From Benincasa hispida (taxonomy: Eukaryota; Streptophyta; Magnoliopsida; Cucurbitales; Cucurbitaceae): a stretch of DNA of 64,000 nt. The position numbers and the translations under genes were made by a program. Numbering within the stretch: position 1 is the stretch's first letter; each line of letters opens with the position of its first letter. Shown in pieces: positions 52,920 to 62,095 of the stretch. Below the pieces are notes generated by a model. It worked only from the letters and a program-made list of their open reading frames with translations. It had not been told where the DNA came from and searched no databases. The stretch spans positions 57,356,379-57,420,378 of the forward strand of contig NC_052351.1 of NCBI RefSeq assembly GCF_009727055.1, given 5' to 3'.

Positions 52920-53099
52920 CGTACATGTATATTATGTATATTATGTATATTATTGATGTAATTTTACTAACATGTTATTTAAATTGTTAGTGTAGAACTA
53001 CCATGAATATAGAAGATTCATTCATGAATAGCCAACAAGTTAAATTAAACTTATAAAAGGAAGAGCGAGATAAGCGAAATCTGAAAGGATTCATGAATA

Positions 53100-54100
53100 G
53101 ACAAACTAGACGATCGTTTATAGCCTCTACACGTTCACTTAGTAACACTAGACGATCGCCCACAAACACCCCGCGATCGTTTACATATTACAACACAATT
53201 GCTTACCAACTACTGCACGATCACAGGTCTCTACTACACGATCGCTTAAAAGAAGTAAACAATAATCATTAATTACACTTATAAAAGGGAGAGTGAGATA
53301 CGCGAGAGCGAGATACGTGAGATGGGCTTAAAAAATACTCCGCGATCGCTTACAAACTTCTACATGATCACTTATACTTTATTACACGATCGCTTACAGA
53401 TTACAACATGATCACTTACCAACTACTACACGATCACAAGCCTTTGTTACATGATTGCTTAGAAGTAGTAAACGATAATCATTAATTACACTTATAAAAG
53501 GGAGAGCGAGATATGCGAGATGGGTTTACAAAATACTCCGCGATCGCTTACAAACCCCTACACGATCGCTTATAATTTATTACACGATCACTTACAGATT
53601 ACAACACGATCGCTTACCAACTACCACACAATCACAGGGCTCTGCTACACGATCGCTTAGAAGAAGTAAACGATAATCATTAATTACACTTATAAAATGG
53701 AGAGTGAGATACATGAGATGGGCTTACAAAATACTCTGCGATCGCTTACAAACTCCTACACGATCCCTTATACTTTATTACACGATCGCTTACAGATTAC
53801 AACACGATTGCTTACCAACTACTACACGATCACAGGGCTCCGCTACATGATCACTTAAAAGAAGTAAACGATAATCATTAATTACACTTATAAAAGGGAG
53901 AGCGAGATACACGAGATGGGCTTACAAAATATTCTGCGATTGCTTACAAACCCCTACACGATCGCTTATAATTTATTACACGGTCGCTTACAGATTACAA
54001 CATGATCGCTTACCAACTACTACACGATCACAGGGCTCCGCAACACGATCGCTTAGAAGAAGTAAACGATAATCATTAATTACACTTATAAAAGGGAGAG
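53100..54100. repeat. 198-bp tandem array with many ACGATCG(C/T)TTA motifs
   Basis: The marker ataatcattaattacactt starts at 53,262, 53,475, 53,673, 53,871 and 54,069, giving spacings of 213, 198, 198 and 198. Each unit has about six copies of a (c)acgatcgcttac-like word separated by 15-30 bases, plus one gagcgagata phrase and a 'gcttacaaaatactccgcg' phrase. It lies between the convergent Ulp1 and MURA genes of the MULE. Higher-order order (units made of smaller units) is typical of an expanding minisatellite. There is no coding potential. Confidence 0.85.
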
Positions 54101-54425
54101 CGAGGTGAGCGAGAGCGAGATTAGTGAGAACGAGATGGGCGAGAGTGAGATTAGCGAGAGTGAGATTAGCGAGAGCGAGATGGGCGAGAGTGAGATTCGC
54201 GAGAGCGAGACGTTTCTAGAATGGTTCATCACGAAATAGCCAACAATTTAATTATCACTTATAAAAGGGAAACGAGATATCTGAAAGATTCATGAATAGA
54301 CAAACTCTAGTATCAAACTTATAAGCGAGACATTTGTAAAGGATTACAAGTGATAGCGAGATTAGCGATGGTGAGATTAGCGATGACGAGATAGTGAGAG
54401 CGAGATTCGCGGAGCGAGAACGTTT
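54098..54425. repeat. 'gagcgagatgggcgagagtgag' short tandem repeats, right blocks
   Basis: Blocks at 54,098-54,215 and 54,345-54,425 repeat the words gagcgaga, gagtgagattagcga and gatgggcgaga, like the block at 49,738-49,862. Between them is an 'aatagccaacaa' phrase that also recurs at 53,029 and 54,434, marking diverged repeats of a larger unit. Confidence 0.6.
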
Positions 54426-54581
54426 CCCCGAATGGCTTCACGAATAGCCAACAATTTAATTAATATTTGAAGAGATTTGTGAATAGACAAGTGGCACATA
54501 GAAAATTACAGTTTTGAGGATTAAAGTGGCACATAGTTACAGTAATGAGGATTCGTGAATAGACAAGTGGCCCATAGACAA

Positions 54582-56455
54582 TTACAATGGACCGACATTT
54601 GAATCATTTGTATTAGAATCAATAGGTCGCCCAAACATCAGTAGTTCACTGCAGTTTTGTCGATTATGCCCGTAGTTCCCACACCTACCATATTTTATTT
54701 GTCTGCGTTGTTCTCCTCTTGATGGTATTCTTTGTACTCTTCGTCGCCTGACCTGTACCACTCTTCTAGAAGGTGCAATATGCTTTTCCACATATCCCGA
54801 AGGTCTCTTCCATTCAGATATGTGATCAAATGGATTTACAGGCTCTGCATAAGCAGCCATGAGGGAGTCAATGCTATAGAATGGACTGCACAAACCATGG
54901 ATGGGGATGTTTCATTCTCACGCAGCCACAATCGCATGCGAACATAGGATACCGAGTGAGTCAAATTCCTTGCATGTGCATTCCTTTGTATGGAGGTTCA
55001 CAATACCATCTAATCGATTGTCCTGCACATGGATCCTATAACAATCAATCGGCTCAACTCGATATCGTCTACTTTTGTCACACTCAGTTGCTAATCGGTT
55101 TTCACAATAGTCCGAGTGTGATTTCGTTCGAGATGCCCAATAATTTCTCTATTCATAAAACCATGACTGGATGAGGCCTCGAACGTGTTCCAACAAGCAC
55201 ATTATGGGTAGCTGTCGATATTCTTTAGTCAATGAATTGAAACACTCTGCACTATTGGACGTCATGTTATCGTATCTTCATTTTGTTTGGTAAACATGCG
55301 CCCACCTTTCAAGACCAATATCCTTCAAATATTTCGATATTGCACCATTTCAAAAAGTACGTAGTTAGTCCCAGTGTGCTTGGAACTCTGACATGCAAAA
55401 TGCCCTGGCTGCATCCTTGAACATTCCAACAATCGTACTGTCCTTAAAGTTGGAAAGAATATTATTTTTTAGGCGGTAGATGCACAATCCATGAAATGCT
55501 ATGGAAAAAACTGCATGAATGGCATTGCCAATAGATACCGCTCGATCGGGCACAAACACCAAGTTAGGGGGTTCTCCAATGACACACTTCAAGTTTGACA
55601 TAAACCACTTCCAAGCTCGATCAGTTTCATTGTCCCCTATGTCATATGCTAGTGGGTAAACTTGGTTGTTGCCATCCATGGAGACGCCGACCAACATGGT
55701 CCCTTTGTATTTTCCTTTCAAATGCGATCCATTAACAATTATCACAGGTCGACAACTTGAAAAACCTCTAATACAAGGTCCTAATGCCATAAGCATGTAC
55801 TTGAAATGGACATCATTTTCAAGTTCGATTTCAAACCTTGTAGCTGGATTCTCCATCTTTAACGCTTCACCATATGCATGTAAAACAGCGTACGACTCTT
55901 CCAGAGTACCCCTGACGAGAGCATAAGTGGTTTCCCTTGCACGCCACGCCTTATCGTAACTTATGTTTACGCCGTACTCTTTTCTCATATCCTCGATGAT
56001 GTGACAAGGTTTATAAACACGTCCTATGCTTGTAAACTTGTCTTTGATTAGTTCATCAACTACCGTAGTCGTTTCTTGTCTATGGTCATGATTTAAAATT
56101 CCAATAGAACATGTGTGGGATTGCATATACTTCGTGATCTTAAATATGTCACACCCAGGAATTTTAACTGCACGAAAGCTCCATTTACAATTATTCTCTA
56201 TACATTTAACAGTAAACAAAGACTTAGTTGACTTCCTTACCTTATATTCAAAATTATTGTTTATGCACAGAATAGACAATCTCATTTTTCAATCACTCTT
56301 ACTAAAAAAAAATTGACCAACTTCAACTTCTGTCTCGGATGAAGAGGTGCCAGGCATAATCAATTCCCCTCTACGACATGAAGACATGGAATTCAATCCT
56401 GCTGATCTCTCAGTAACAACCACTACAGGTCTATACACCTCTGAAGGACCATAGT
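54582..56455 (-). pseudogene. MURA-type MULE transposase, frame-broken and truncated
   Basis: On the minus strand the gene runs from 56,455, where a Gypsy LTR cuts its N-terminus, to a stop at 54,582. The 306-codon piece 55,365-56,285 has the MuDR DNA-binding part (MRLSILCINNNFEYKVRKS..., NNCKWSFRAVK) and the start of the MULE transposase domain (FSSCRPVII, SHLKGKYKGTMLVGVSMDGN). After 55,365, frameshifts and stops separate a ..TKEYRQLPIMCLLE.. part, a SWIM finger (CTCKEF...CSHAI, about 54,935-54,990) and a C-terminal zinc knuckle (CGNYGHNRQNC). The first catalytic Asp is Asn (55,731-55,733, VNGSH), and the conserved C-x2-H is CIYR. It is not active. Confidence 0.8.
55365..56285 (-). CDS. Open piece of MURA transposase (N-terminal DNA-binding and catalytic start)
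   Basis: 306 codons without a stop, the longest clean frame of the element. The frame starts at an internal Met of the original protein: upstream minus-strand sequence still encodes GTSSSETEVEVGQFF before a frameshift in an A/T run near 56,310. The D-to-N change in the active site and the truncated DDE part exclude transposase activity, though DNA binding could persist. Confidence 0.7.
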   Translation of the reverse strand: MRLSILCINNNFEYKVRKSTKSLFTVKCIENNCKWSFRAVKIPGCDIFKITKYMQSHTCSIGILNHDHRQETTTVVDELIKDKFTSIGRVYKPCHIIEDMRKEYGVNISYDKAWRARETTYALVRGTLEESYAVLHAYGEALKMENPATRFEIELENDVHFKYMLMALGPCIRGFSSCRPVIIVNGSHLKGKYKGTMLVGVSMDGNNQVYPLAYDIGDNETDRAWKWFMSNLKCVIGEPPNLVFVPDRAVSIGNAIHAVFSIAFHGLCIYRLKNNILSNFKDSTIVGMFKDAARAFCMSEFQAHWD

Positions 56456-58352
56456 TGATAACTTGTAGAAATACAAGTTATTTATAAAGTTTTATTTAGA
56501 TTATGTGGCAAAAAGAAGGAAAAGTTGCATCGACCGTATAGAAATTGGCTTAGAAACGCGAAAGTTGTAAAGTGTCGTAAGCACACCCGTTAACCCCGTT
56601 GCGATGGCAAAATGGAATGTCCAAGTCTTTGTTTTGCAAGAAAATAGGTCACCGCATGTGACAACCACTTAAGGACAAAAATGAACAACGCATCCACATT
56701 GCATGCGGCAATCGATCAAGAACGAAAAAGAACAATGCAATTGCAGCACATGCGACGATCGATCATGAACTCAAACGATCAACGCATTTCCACTGCATGT
56801 GGCAATCGATAAAAGATCAAAGCAATTACACCGCATGCGGCGATCAATCGAAGATGTAAAGAGCAATGCATTCGCAAGGACTTCTGATATTGTACAACTT
56901 TTCTGTTGTATGATTCTGACAAATTGAACGTGGAGCAGAGCGGACGTTTCCACTATGCCATGGTAGGAATTATCAGCTTTACAGAGCAGGACCACTAATG
57001 CAGAAGGAGCCAAGGTCTATAAATAGCTTCATTAAATTCAAAGAAAGGAGGCTGGTCTGAAGAGACAATTCATAGAAATCGGGGGAAAAAGACGAGACAA
57101 GACCAAAAGGTAAAGTCTCTGGAGCAAGCATGTAATTTCGCATTCCCGAAGAAGAAGCTCTGTGCAAAGGGTCACTTCTACCTAGAAAACAAGCCTGAGA
57201 GGGAAGTTTTCCACTCCATTTCTACCACACGCCGGCAAGCAAATCGTCTCCGATCGAGATCCATGTCAAGACATTGACACTCTTTCCGTATTTGTTCTTA
57301 TTTTCTATTCATCCACTGTGTTCATCTCTAATATTTCATTCACTATCTGTAACAAACGCTTATCCTTAGATTTCAATGTCATTATCATATTCATCATCAT
57401 CTCTTTGTTCTTCACCTTATATTCATCATCCATTTCTTTCATCATGTGTAACTCATCCCCCAAGGTAAAGGGGAAGGATTAAGCGAGTAAGTTAATCTTT
57501 GTTGAAGAAATCGGCTAAGTTTAGCTAAAGCATGCTCGATGGCATCTTCACCTATGAGAGCAGAAGTGAAGATGTTATTCCGCCTCTCGAAAGAAGGTTG
57601 GAAGAATGCGTTAACTAAAGCGAGAAGTATTTCCAGAGATGGAAATGACCTTGCGTTCATCACGTGCATCCCTGTTTCACCATAGACATATAGGAACGCG
57701 GCCGATCACTAAGAGGTGTACGCCAAGAGAAAACGAAACCTTAATTGCATCCTCAACAAGATTGACGAACTTGCGATGTCCTTTCCCTCAACCCTTTCTT
57801 TTTCTGACTCATTTCACAAGACTTGCCACCGCATTCACCAGACACTTTTGCACATCTTCACAGTCAGTCCTCAACTTGTATATTATTTGTTTATTCATTT
57901 ATTGATCACCGCATTCTACTTTATCGCACTTTACTTATCACCGCAATTTATTTTATCATCGCATTTTATTTTACCGCACTTTTTTTTATCATCGCATTCT
58001 ATTCTTTATCGCAATTTTACTTTTCATCGCATTTTACTTTTCACAAATCAATTCTTTATTCTTTATGTTAACTGGTTGCATGTACCACATTAGTATCGCA
58101 CTAATCACAACAATCCCTGTGTTCGACCTCAGATCACTCTGAGAAACTTGCGTTGGAATTATACTTGGTTCCAGCGTAAGAAAACTTGTGACACGCACAC
58201 TACACGAATGCATACTACAAACGCATATCATTATCATCGCATACATATAGAACGTAGTATCACATTATCATTGTCGTAAAGCGCATACGTACGTCAGCAA
58301 CCTAATAAGTTGTTGACGATACACAATCAACGCATTAAATTTTATTATAACA
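56456..58352 (+). repeat. Gypsy 5' LTR (~1.9 kb)
   Basis: Opens with a hairpin (aacttgtagaaatacaagtt). At 56,640-56,860 it has degenerate repeats of a 'cgcatgcggcaatcgatcaa' phrase, about every 60 bases. A TATA box (tctataaata) is at 57,016-57,025, probably the LTR promoter. The end is set just before the primer site; no 3' LTR in the same orientation was found. Overlapping open frames at 57,442-58,246 show no known protein. Confidence 0.65.
57016..57025 (+). promoter_or_regulatory. TATA box of the Gypsy LTR
   Basis: tctataaata in GC-balanced surroundings inside the LTR, about 1.3 kb before the primer site. The mirrored LTR at the right end of the window has a corresponding tctatataaag on the minus strand at about 63,567-63,577. 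Confidence 0.5.
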
Positions 58353-58358
58353 AGTTTT

Positions 58359-58463
58359 TGGTGCCGTTGCCGGGGACAAGAAGTTGAATCATCACATCAT
58401 AAATCATAGCGCATAAGATTAAATTCTTTTATTACAAGTTTTTTGGCGGCCGTTGCCAGGGGA
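58359..58463 (+). promoter_or_regulatory. tRNA-Asp primer binding site, present twice
   Basis: TGGTGCCGTTGCCGGGGA at 58,359-58,376 differs by one base from the complement of plant tRNA-Asp. A poorer copy, TGGCGGCCGTTGCCAGGGGA, is at 58,444-58,463. The sequence before each (aattttattataacaag, aattcttttattacaag) is also similar, so an ~85-bp segment has been duplicated. Confidence 0.75.
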
Positions 58464-58559
58464 TGGCAATTTTTAGTGTTGAAATATTGTTTGTGGTATT
58501 GTTGCAGGATTATGATCTCTGTTGTACTGTGCTGTTTAACCGCGGAGAATCAGGTTGAC

Positions 58560-59870
58560 GGTTAATGAGTACTGAGACTGAACCAGAATTCGAAGCCGAG
58601 CCTAGAGATCGAGCGTAATTTTCGTGCACCCGAGCACTTCAGAACTGACAAGGCGAGAAGAACCATGGTTACAACGAAAGGCCCGAGGGGAACTAGTGGA
58701 AATAAAATCGGCCAGGCGCAAGACCCAGTTTTTCTGGTCGCCGACCGCATTATCCAATGAGGAACTATGCGGTTGCCCGAAATTTTATGACTTTTCGGCG
58801 TCGAAATTGAAGACCACGGTGGAGGAGAATGCAAGATTCGAGATCAAGCCGGTCATGCTTCAATGATCCCAAAATGCGGGGCAGTTTGGATGGTCTACAA
58901 GAGAAGACCCGCATTCTCACTTGACCAGCTTCGTAAGAAATGTGCAATACAATTCTCCATTCTGGTGTGGACTCTTGAAGGAATTAGATTATATCTTTTC
59001 CTGTATAACACTTTGGGATGAGGCAAAGAGGTTTTGGGCTCATTCATTAATAGAAGCCGAATTGAAATCAACTCAAATGGGACCAGCCTGGTTGAAGGTT
59101 TATGAAAAAAGAAATTTTTTCCCCCCGCCGTCAACCGCAAGAAGACGAGGGAATGTTTAATTTTAAGCAAGATGGAAAATGAAATCTGAGCACCGTATAA
59201 GGTGCGAATTTCAAGAAGAATTGGTTTGAAGAATTGGTCCCGCATATCGGGATTTCCCGTTTCGTTCTTATGGGAAACCTTCTAATAATTGGCTTGGATA
59301 GATTGCAATGCAAGTAGTTGTCGATGCTCCACGCAGAAAGGGTTCATGGACAAGACGTATACGGAAGCAAAAAGGTCATCTTAGATCGCATCTCATGAAA
59401 TACATGACCAAGATGGATGAAAGGGTATGGGAAAGAGGCCTGGAAGCGGAAGAAGAAGTAGAAAGTGCAATTGTACCAGCTGATAGCAATAACCAACCTT
59501 GGCCGCCCAAGATGGCCGCAGTCACCTCGCTCCTCCAGACTATGGCTATTAATCAAGGACATCTCCTCTTCAAAGTGCAAGCGGCAAGCCAATGCACTGA
59601 CTGCAAGTGGCCGGAAGTAAGCTGCATCCAATGCGGAGAGGGGCAACTTCGATGGAAGTTTGCCCGTTAAATCCACGCCATATATCCTATTCACAGATAC
59701 CCGTTCAACAACAACATACAACGCTTTGGTTGGCAGAAATCACCCAACTTTAGTTGGGGAGGGAATCACGACCGGGGGGCTAGGAATCTATAAGAACAGT
59801 CATCTTGGGAATCGAGGTAATCTTCCAGTTTTCCATCATCAAAATCAAAGCCAGGGTAATTTTTAGAGTT
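58560..59870 (+). pseudogene. Gypsy gag, heavily frame-broken
   Basis: Scraps in changing frames match Athila/Tat gag by style: LDQLRKKCAIQFSIL, an LWDEAKRFWAHS-like part, a CIQCGEGQLRWKF knuckle remnant (C-x2-C-x-G) at about 59,619-59,660, and a following HPNFSWGG-like frame at about 59,740-59,765. Many stops and frameshifts are present. Confidence 0.55.
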
Positions 59871-60109
59871 GACAGCCACACAACCAACCGTCCTCTTCTA
59901 ACACCTCATCTAGTACCTTGTCTTTAGAAGCACTACTGAAACAATATATCGAAAAGAACAAGGCAATTATACAGTCGCATGCTTCCTCCACTAGAAATTT
60001 GGAGGTGTAGGTTGGACAGCTTGCAAACGAGCTTAAGAATAGAGCACCTGGTATGCTACCCAGCAGCTCGGAAGCACCGGGATCAAACGAAAAATAACAA
60101 TGTCAAGCT

Positions 60110-61192
60110 GTGACATTGAGAAGTGGTAGAAAGATGGTGCCCGTGCCATCAGTACTAGAATCAAAAGAACGGCCAGAAGACTCAATCACCAACAATGACC
60201 ACTCAATCACAAACAACAGATCTACCAGTTTAGAAGCAACTACCTCTATGAAGAACGAATCTCAACAAAACCCAGAACCAAAGTCATCGCAATCTCCAGC
60301 CCCAAGAACACAGGAAGCAAGGGACCTCAAAGAACAGTCAAACGATCAAGAAGTACGGCGAGATCCTCCACCTTTCCCGTCTAGGTTGAAAAAGAAAGAT
60401 GATAGTAAACAATTCAAGAGGTTCCTGGATGTTCTCCGACAGCTACATATCAACATTCTCTTAGTAGAAGCATTGGAAAAAATGTCGAGCTATGTGAAGT
60501 TCCTCAAGGATATACTCACCAATAAGAGGAAGATCGGGGAAAATGAAACTGTCGCACTAACGTATGAGTGTAGTGCGCTCTTCCAGAACAACATCCCTAA
60601 GAAAATGAAAGATCCAGGGAGCTTCACATTGCCATGCTCAATAGGGGGTAAAGAAGTCGGAAATGCGCTCTGTGACTTAGGGACAAGTATAAACCTGATG
60701 CCCTTTTCAATCTTCAAGAAGTTAAACAACGGCAACGCAAGACCCACCACAGTTACGTTGCAGTTGGCTAATAGATCAATAAAGCATCCAGAGGGTAAGA
60801 TAAAAGACGTACTGGTGCAAGTGGATAAATTCATCTTTCCTGTTGACTTTATTATTTTAGATTATGAAGCTGACACTGAGGTGCCGATCATCTTGGGTCG
60901 TTCATTTCTCGCAACAGGGCGAGCGCTGATCGACGTACAAAAAGGAGAACTCACCATAAGAGTCGACAATCAGCAAGCGAAGTTCAACGTTCTCAATGCA
61001 TTGAAATACCCAAATGATATGGAAAACTGCCACTATATTGGAGAACTACAGGAAGAACAATGGCACGAGTTTGAAGAAGAATCGGAGGAAGAAGACTTTG
61101 AGGTTGGCGCAATGTTGGAGGAGAATTGCGCCGCAATACAAACTGACTCAGATTTTGAATTAATAAAGTTATTTGAACAATCAACACAGTGA
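60110..61192 (+). CDS. Gypsy retropepsin-region polyprotein piece (open, 360 codons)
   Basis: This frame starts at ATG 60,112 or just upstream and stays open to TGA at 61,190-61,192. Residues 1-100 are a charged, Gln/Ser-rich linker. A PPPFPSRLKKK motif is followed by FLDVLRQLHINI, the usual segment before the protease. The aspartic-protease motif is ALCDLGTSINLMP at about residues 187-199, with the catalytic Asp present. VPIILGRSFLATGRALID follows as the second conserved block. The protease processes Gag-Pol in active elements. The frame is intact but the flanking gag and pol are not, so no full polyprotein can be made. Confidence 0.75.
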   Translation: MTLRSGRKMVPVPSVLESKERPEDSITNNDHSITNNRSTSLEATTSMKNESQQNPEPKSSQSPAPRTQEARDLKEQSNDQEVRRDPPPFPSRLKKKDDSKQFKRFLDVLRQLHINILLVEALEKMSSYVKFLKDILTNKRKIGENETVALTYECSALFQNNIPKKMKDPGSFTLPCSIGGKEVGNALCDLGTSINLMPFSIFKKLNNGNARPTTVTLQLANRSIKHPEGKIKDVLVQVDKFIFPVDFIILDYEADTEVPIILGRSFLATGRALIDVQKGELTIRVDNQQAKFNVLNALKYPNDMENCHYIGELQEEQWHEFEEESEEEDFEVGAMLEENCAAIQTDSDFELIKLFEQSTQ

Positions 61193-62095
61193 GCTAAGCC
61201 ATCTTTGGAAGAACCACCCATGTTGGAGTTGAAGGCGCTACCAGCGTACCTTAAATATGTTTGTTTAGGAGGCAACGACACTCTACCAGTCATAATCTCT
61301 GCCTCATGAGCAAAGAAAAGAAGGAAGCACTTATTCAGATCCTTAATAAAGCCTTGGGATGGGACCTTAGCGGACATTCGAGGGATCAATCCTTGTATTG
61401 CATGCACAAGATCCGTCTTGAAGAAAGGAAAAATAGGATCCGTAGAGAGGCACGCGCCGTCTGAACCCTAACCATGAGGGAGGTTGTCCAGAAGAGATTG
61501 TGAAAGTGGCTTGATGCAGGTGTCATTTACCCCATAATCTGATAGTAGTTGGGTAAGCCCATTGCAGTGCGTTCCAAAAAAGGGCGTCGTCACCAACAGC
61601 AAAAATGAATTAATTCCAACCAGAACAACCATGGGGTGGAGAATATGCATGGATTGTCGCAAGTTAAATTTGGCCACAAAAAAGGACCATTTTCCACTAC
61701 CGTTTATTGATCAAATGTTGGATCGGCTTGTAGAGAATGAATTCTTTTGCTTTCTTGACGGTTATTTAGGGTATAACCAGATCACAATTGCGTCAGAAGA
61801 TCAGGACAAAACAACTTTCACATGCCCATTCGGCACATTTGCATTCCCTCACATGCCATTTGGACTCTGTAATGCACCAGGCACCTTCCAAAGGTGTATG
61901 ATGGTCATTTTCTCAGATTTCCTAGAGGAGTCAATCGAGGTGGTCATGGATGAATTTTCGATTTTTGGCAACACCTATGGATCTTGTTTATCAAATCTGG
62001 AAAAAGTTTTGAAGAGATGCGTTGAAACAAATTTGGTTTTGAACTGGGAGAAATGCCATTTTATGGTAGAAGAAGGAATAGTGCTAGGTCATGGT
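61193..62095 (+). pseudogene. Gypsy reverse transcriptase, truncated, active site altered
   Basis: After the TGA, LPAYLKYVCLGGNDTLPVI (two frames) and REARAV lead into the RT: GWRICMDCRKLNLATKKDHFPLPF, FLDGYLGYNQI with the first catalytic Asp, and TFTCPFGTFAFPHMPFGLCNAP. The Y/FMDD motif reads VMDE, with the last Asp replaced by Glu (GAA, 61,952-61,954). The homology stops at GIVLGH near 62,093. The open part is 61,562-62,131, whose last ~12 codons are foreign to RT. Confidence 0.8.

Larger units (their letters stand above)
49284..56455. mobile_element. Mutator-like element (MULE) with Ulp1-type protease gene and MURA transposase, degenerate
   Basis: Two gene remnants diagnostic of Ulp1-carrying MULEs lie tail to tail: a DUF1985/Ulp1 gene on plus (49,949-52,919) and a MURA transposase on minus (54,582-56,455). 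Such elements were described in melon (CUMULE) and Arabidopsis (Kaonashi). The left end may be the 'gggaaatttgtacggatgac' sequence at 49,284. The right end is lost because a Gypsy LTR begins at 56,456. The region between the genes holds a 198-bp tandem array and GCGAGA-rich repeats. Confidence 0.75.
56456..62095 (+). mobile_element. Gypsy retrotransposon of Athila/Tat type, truncated after RT
   Basis: The LTR starts TGATAACTTGTAG at 56,456 and ends about 58,352. A primer site close to TGGCGCCGTTGCCGGGGA (tRNA-Asp complement) follows. Degenerate gag (58,560-59,870), an open protease frame (60,110-61,192) and the front of reverse transcriptase (to about 62,095) are in the usual Gypsy order. RNase H and integrase are absent: at 62,095 the sequence joins LTR/leader sequence in opposite orientation. 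The element inserted into the MURA coding region. Confidence 0.8.

Noticed and set aside
53100..54100. CRISPR array
   Set aside because: The regular repeats are 198-bp tandem units with no unique spacers, in a plant transposon.
57639..58093. Overlapping plus-strand frames rich in Ile/Leu/Phe
   Set aside because: They fall within the Gypsy LTR 'atcgcattttactt' repeats; the apparent membrane-like composition reflects AT-rich repeats.
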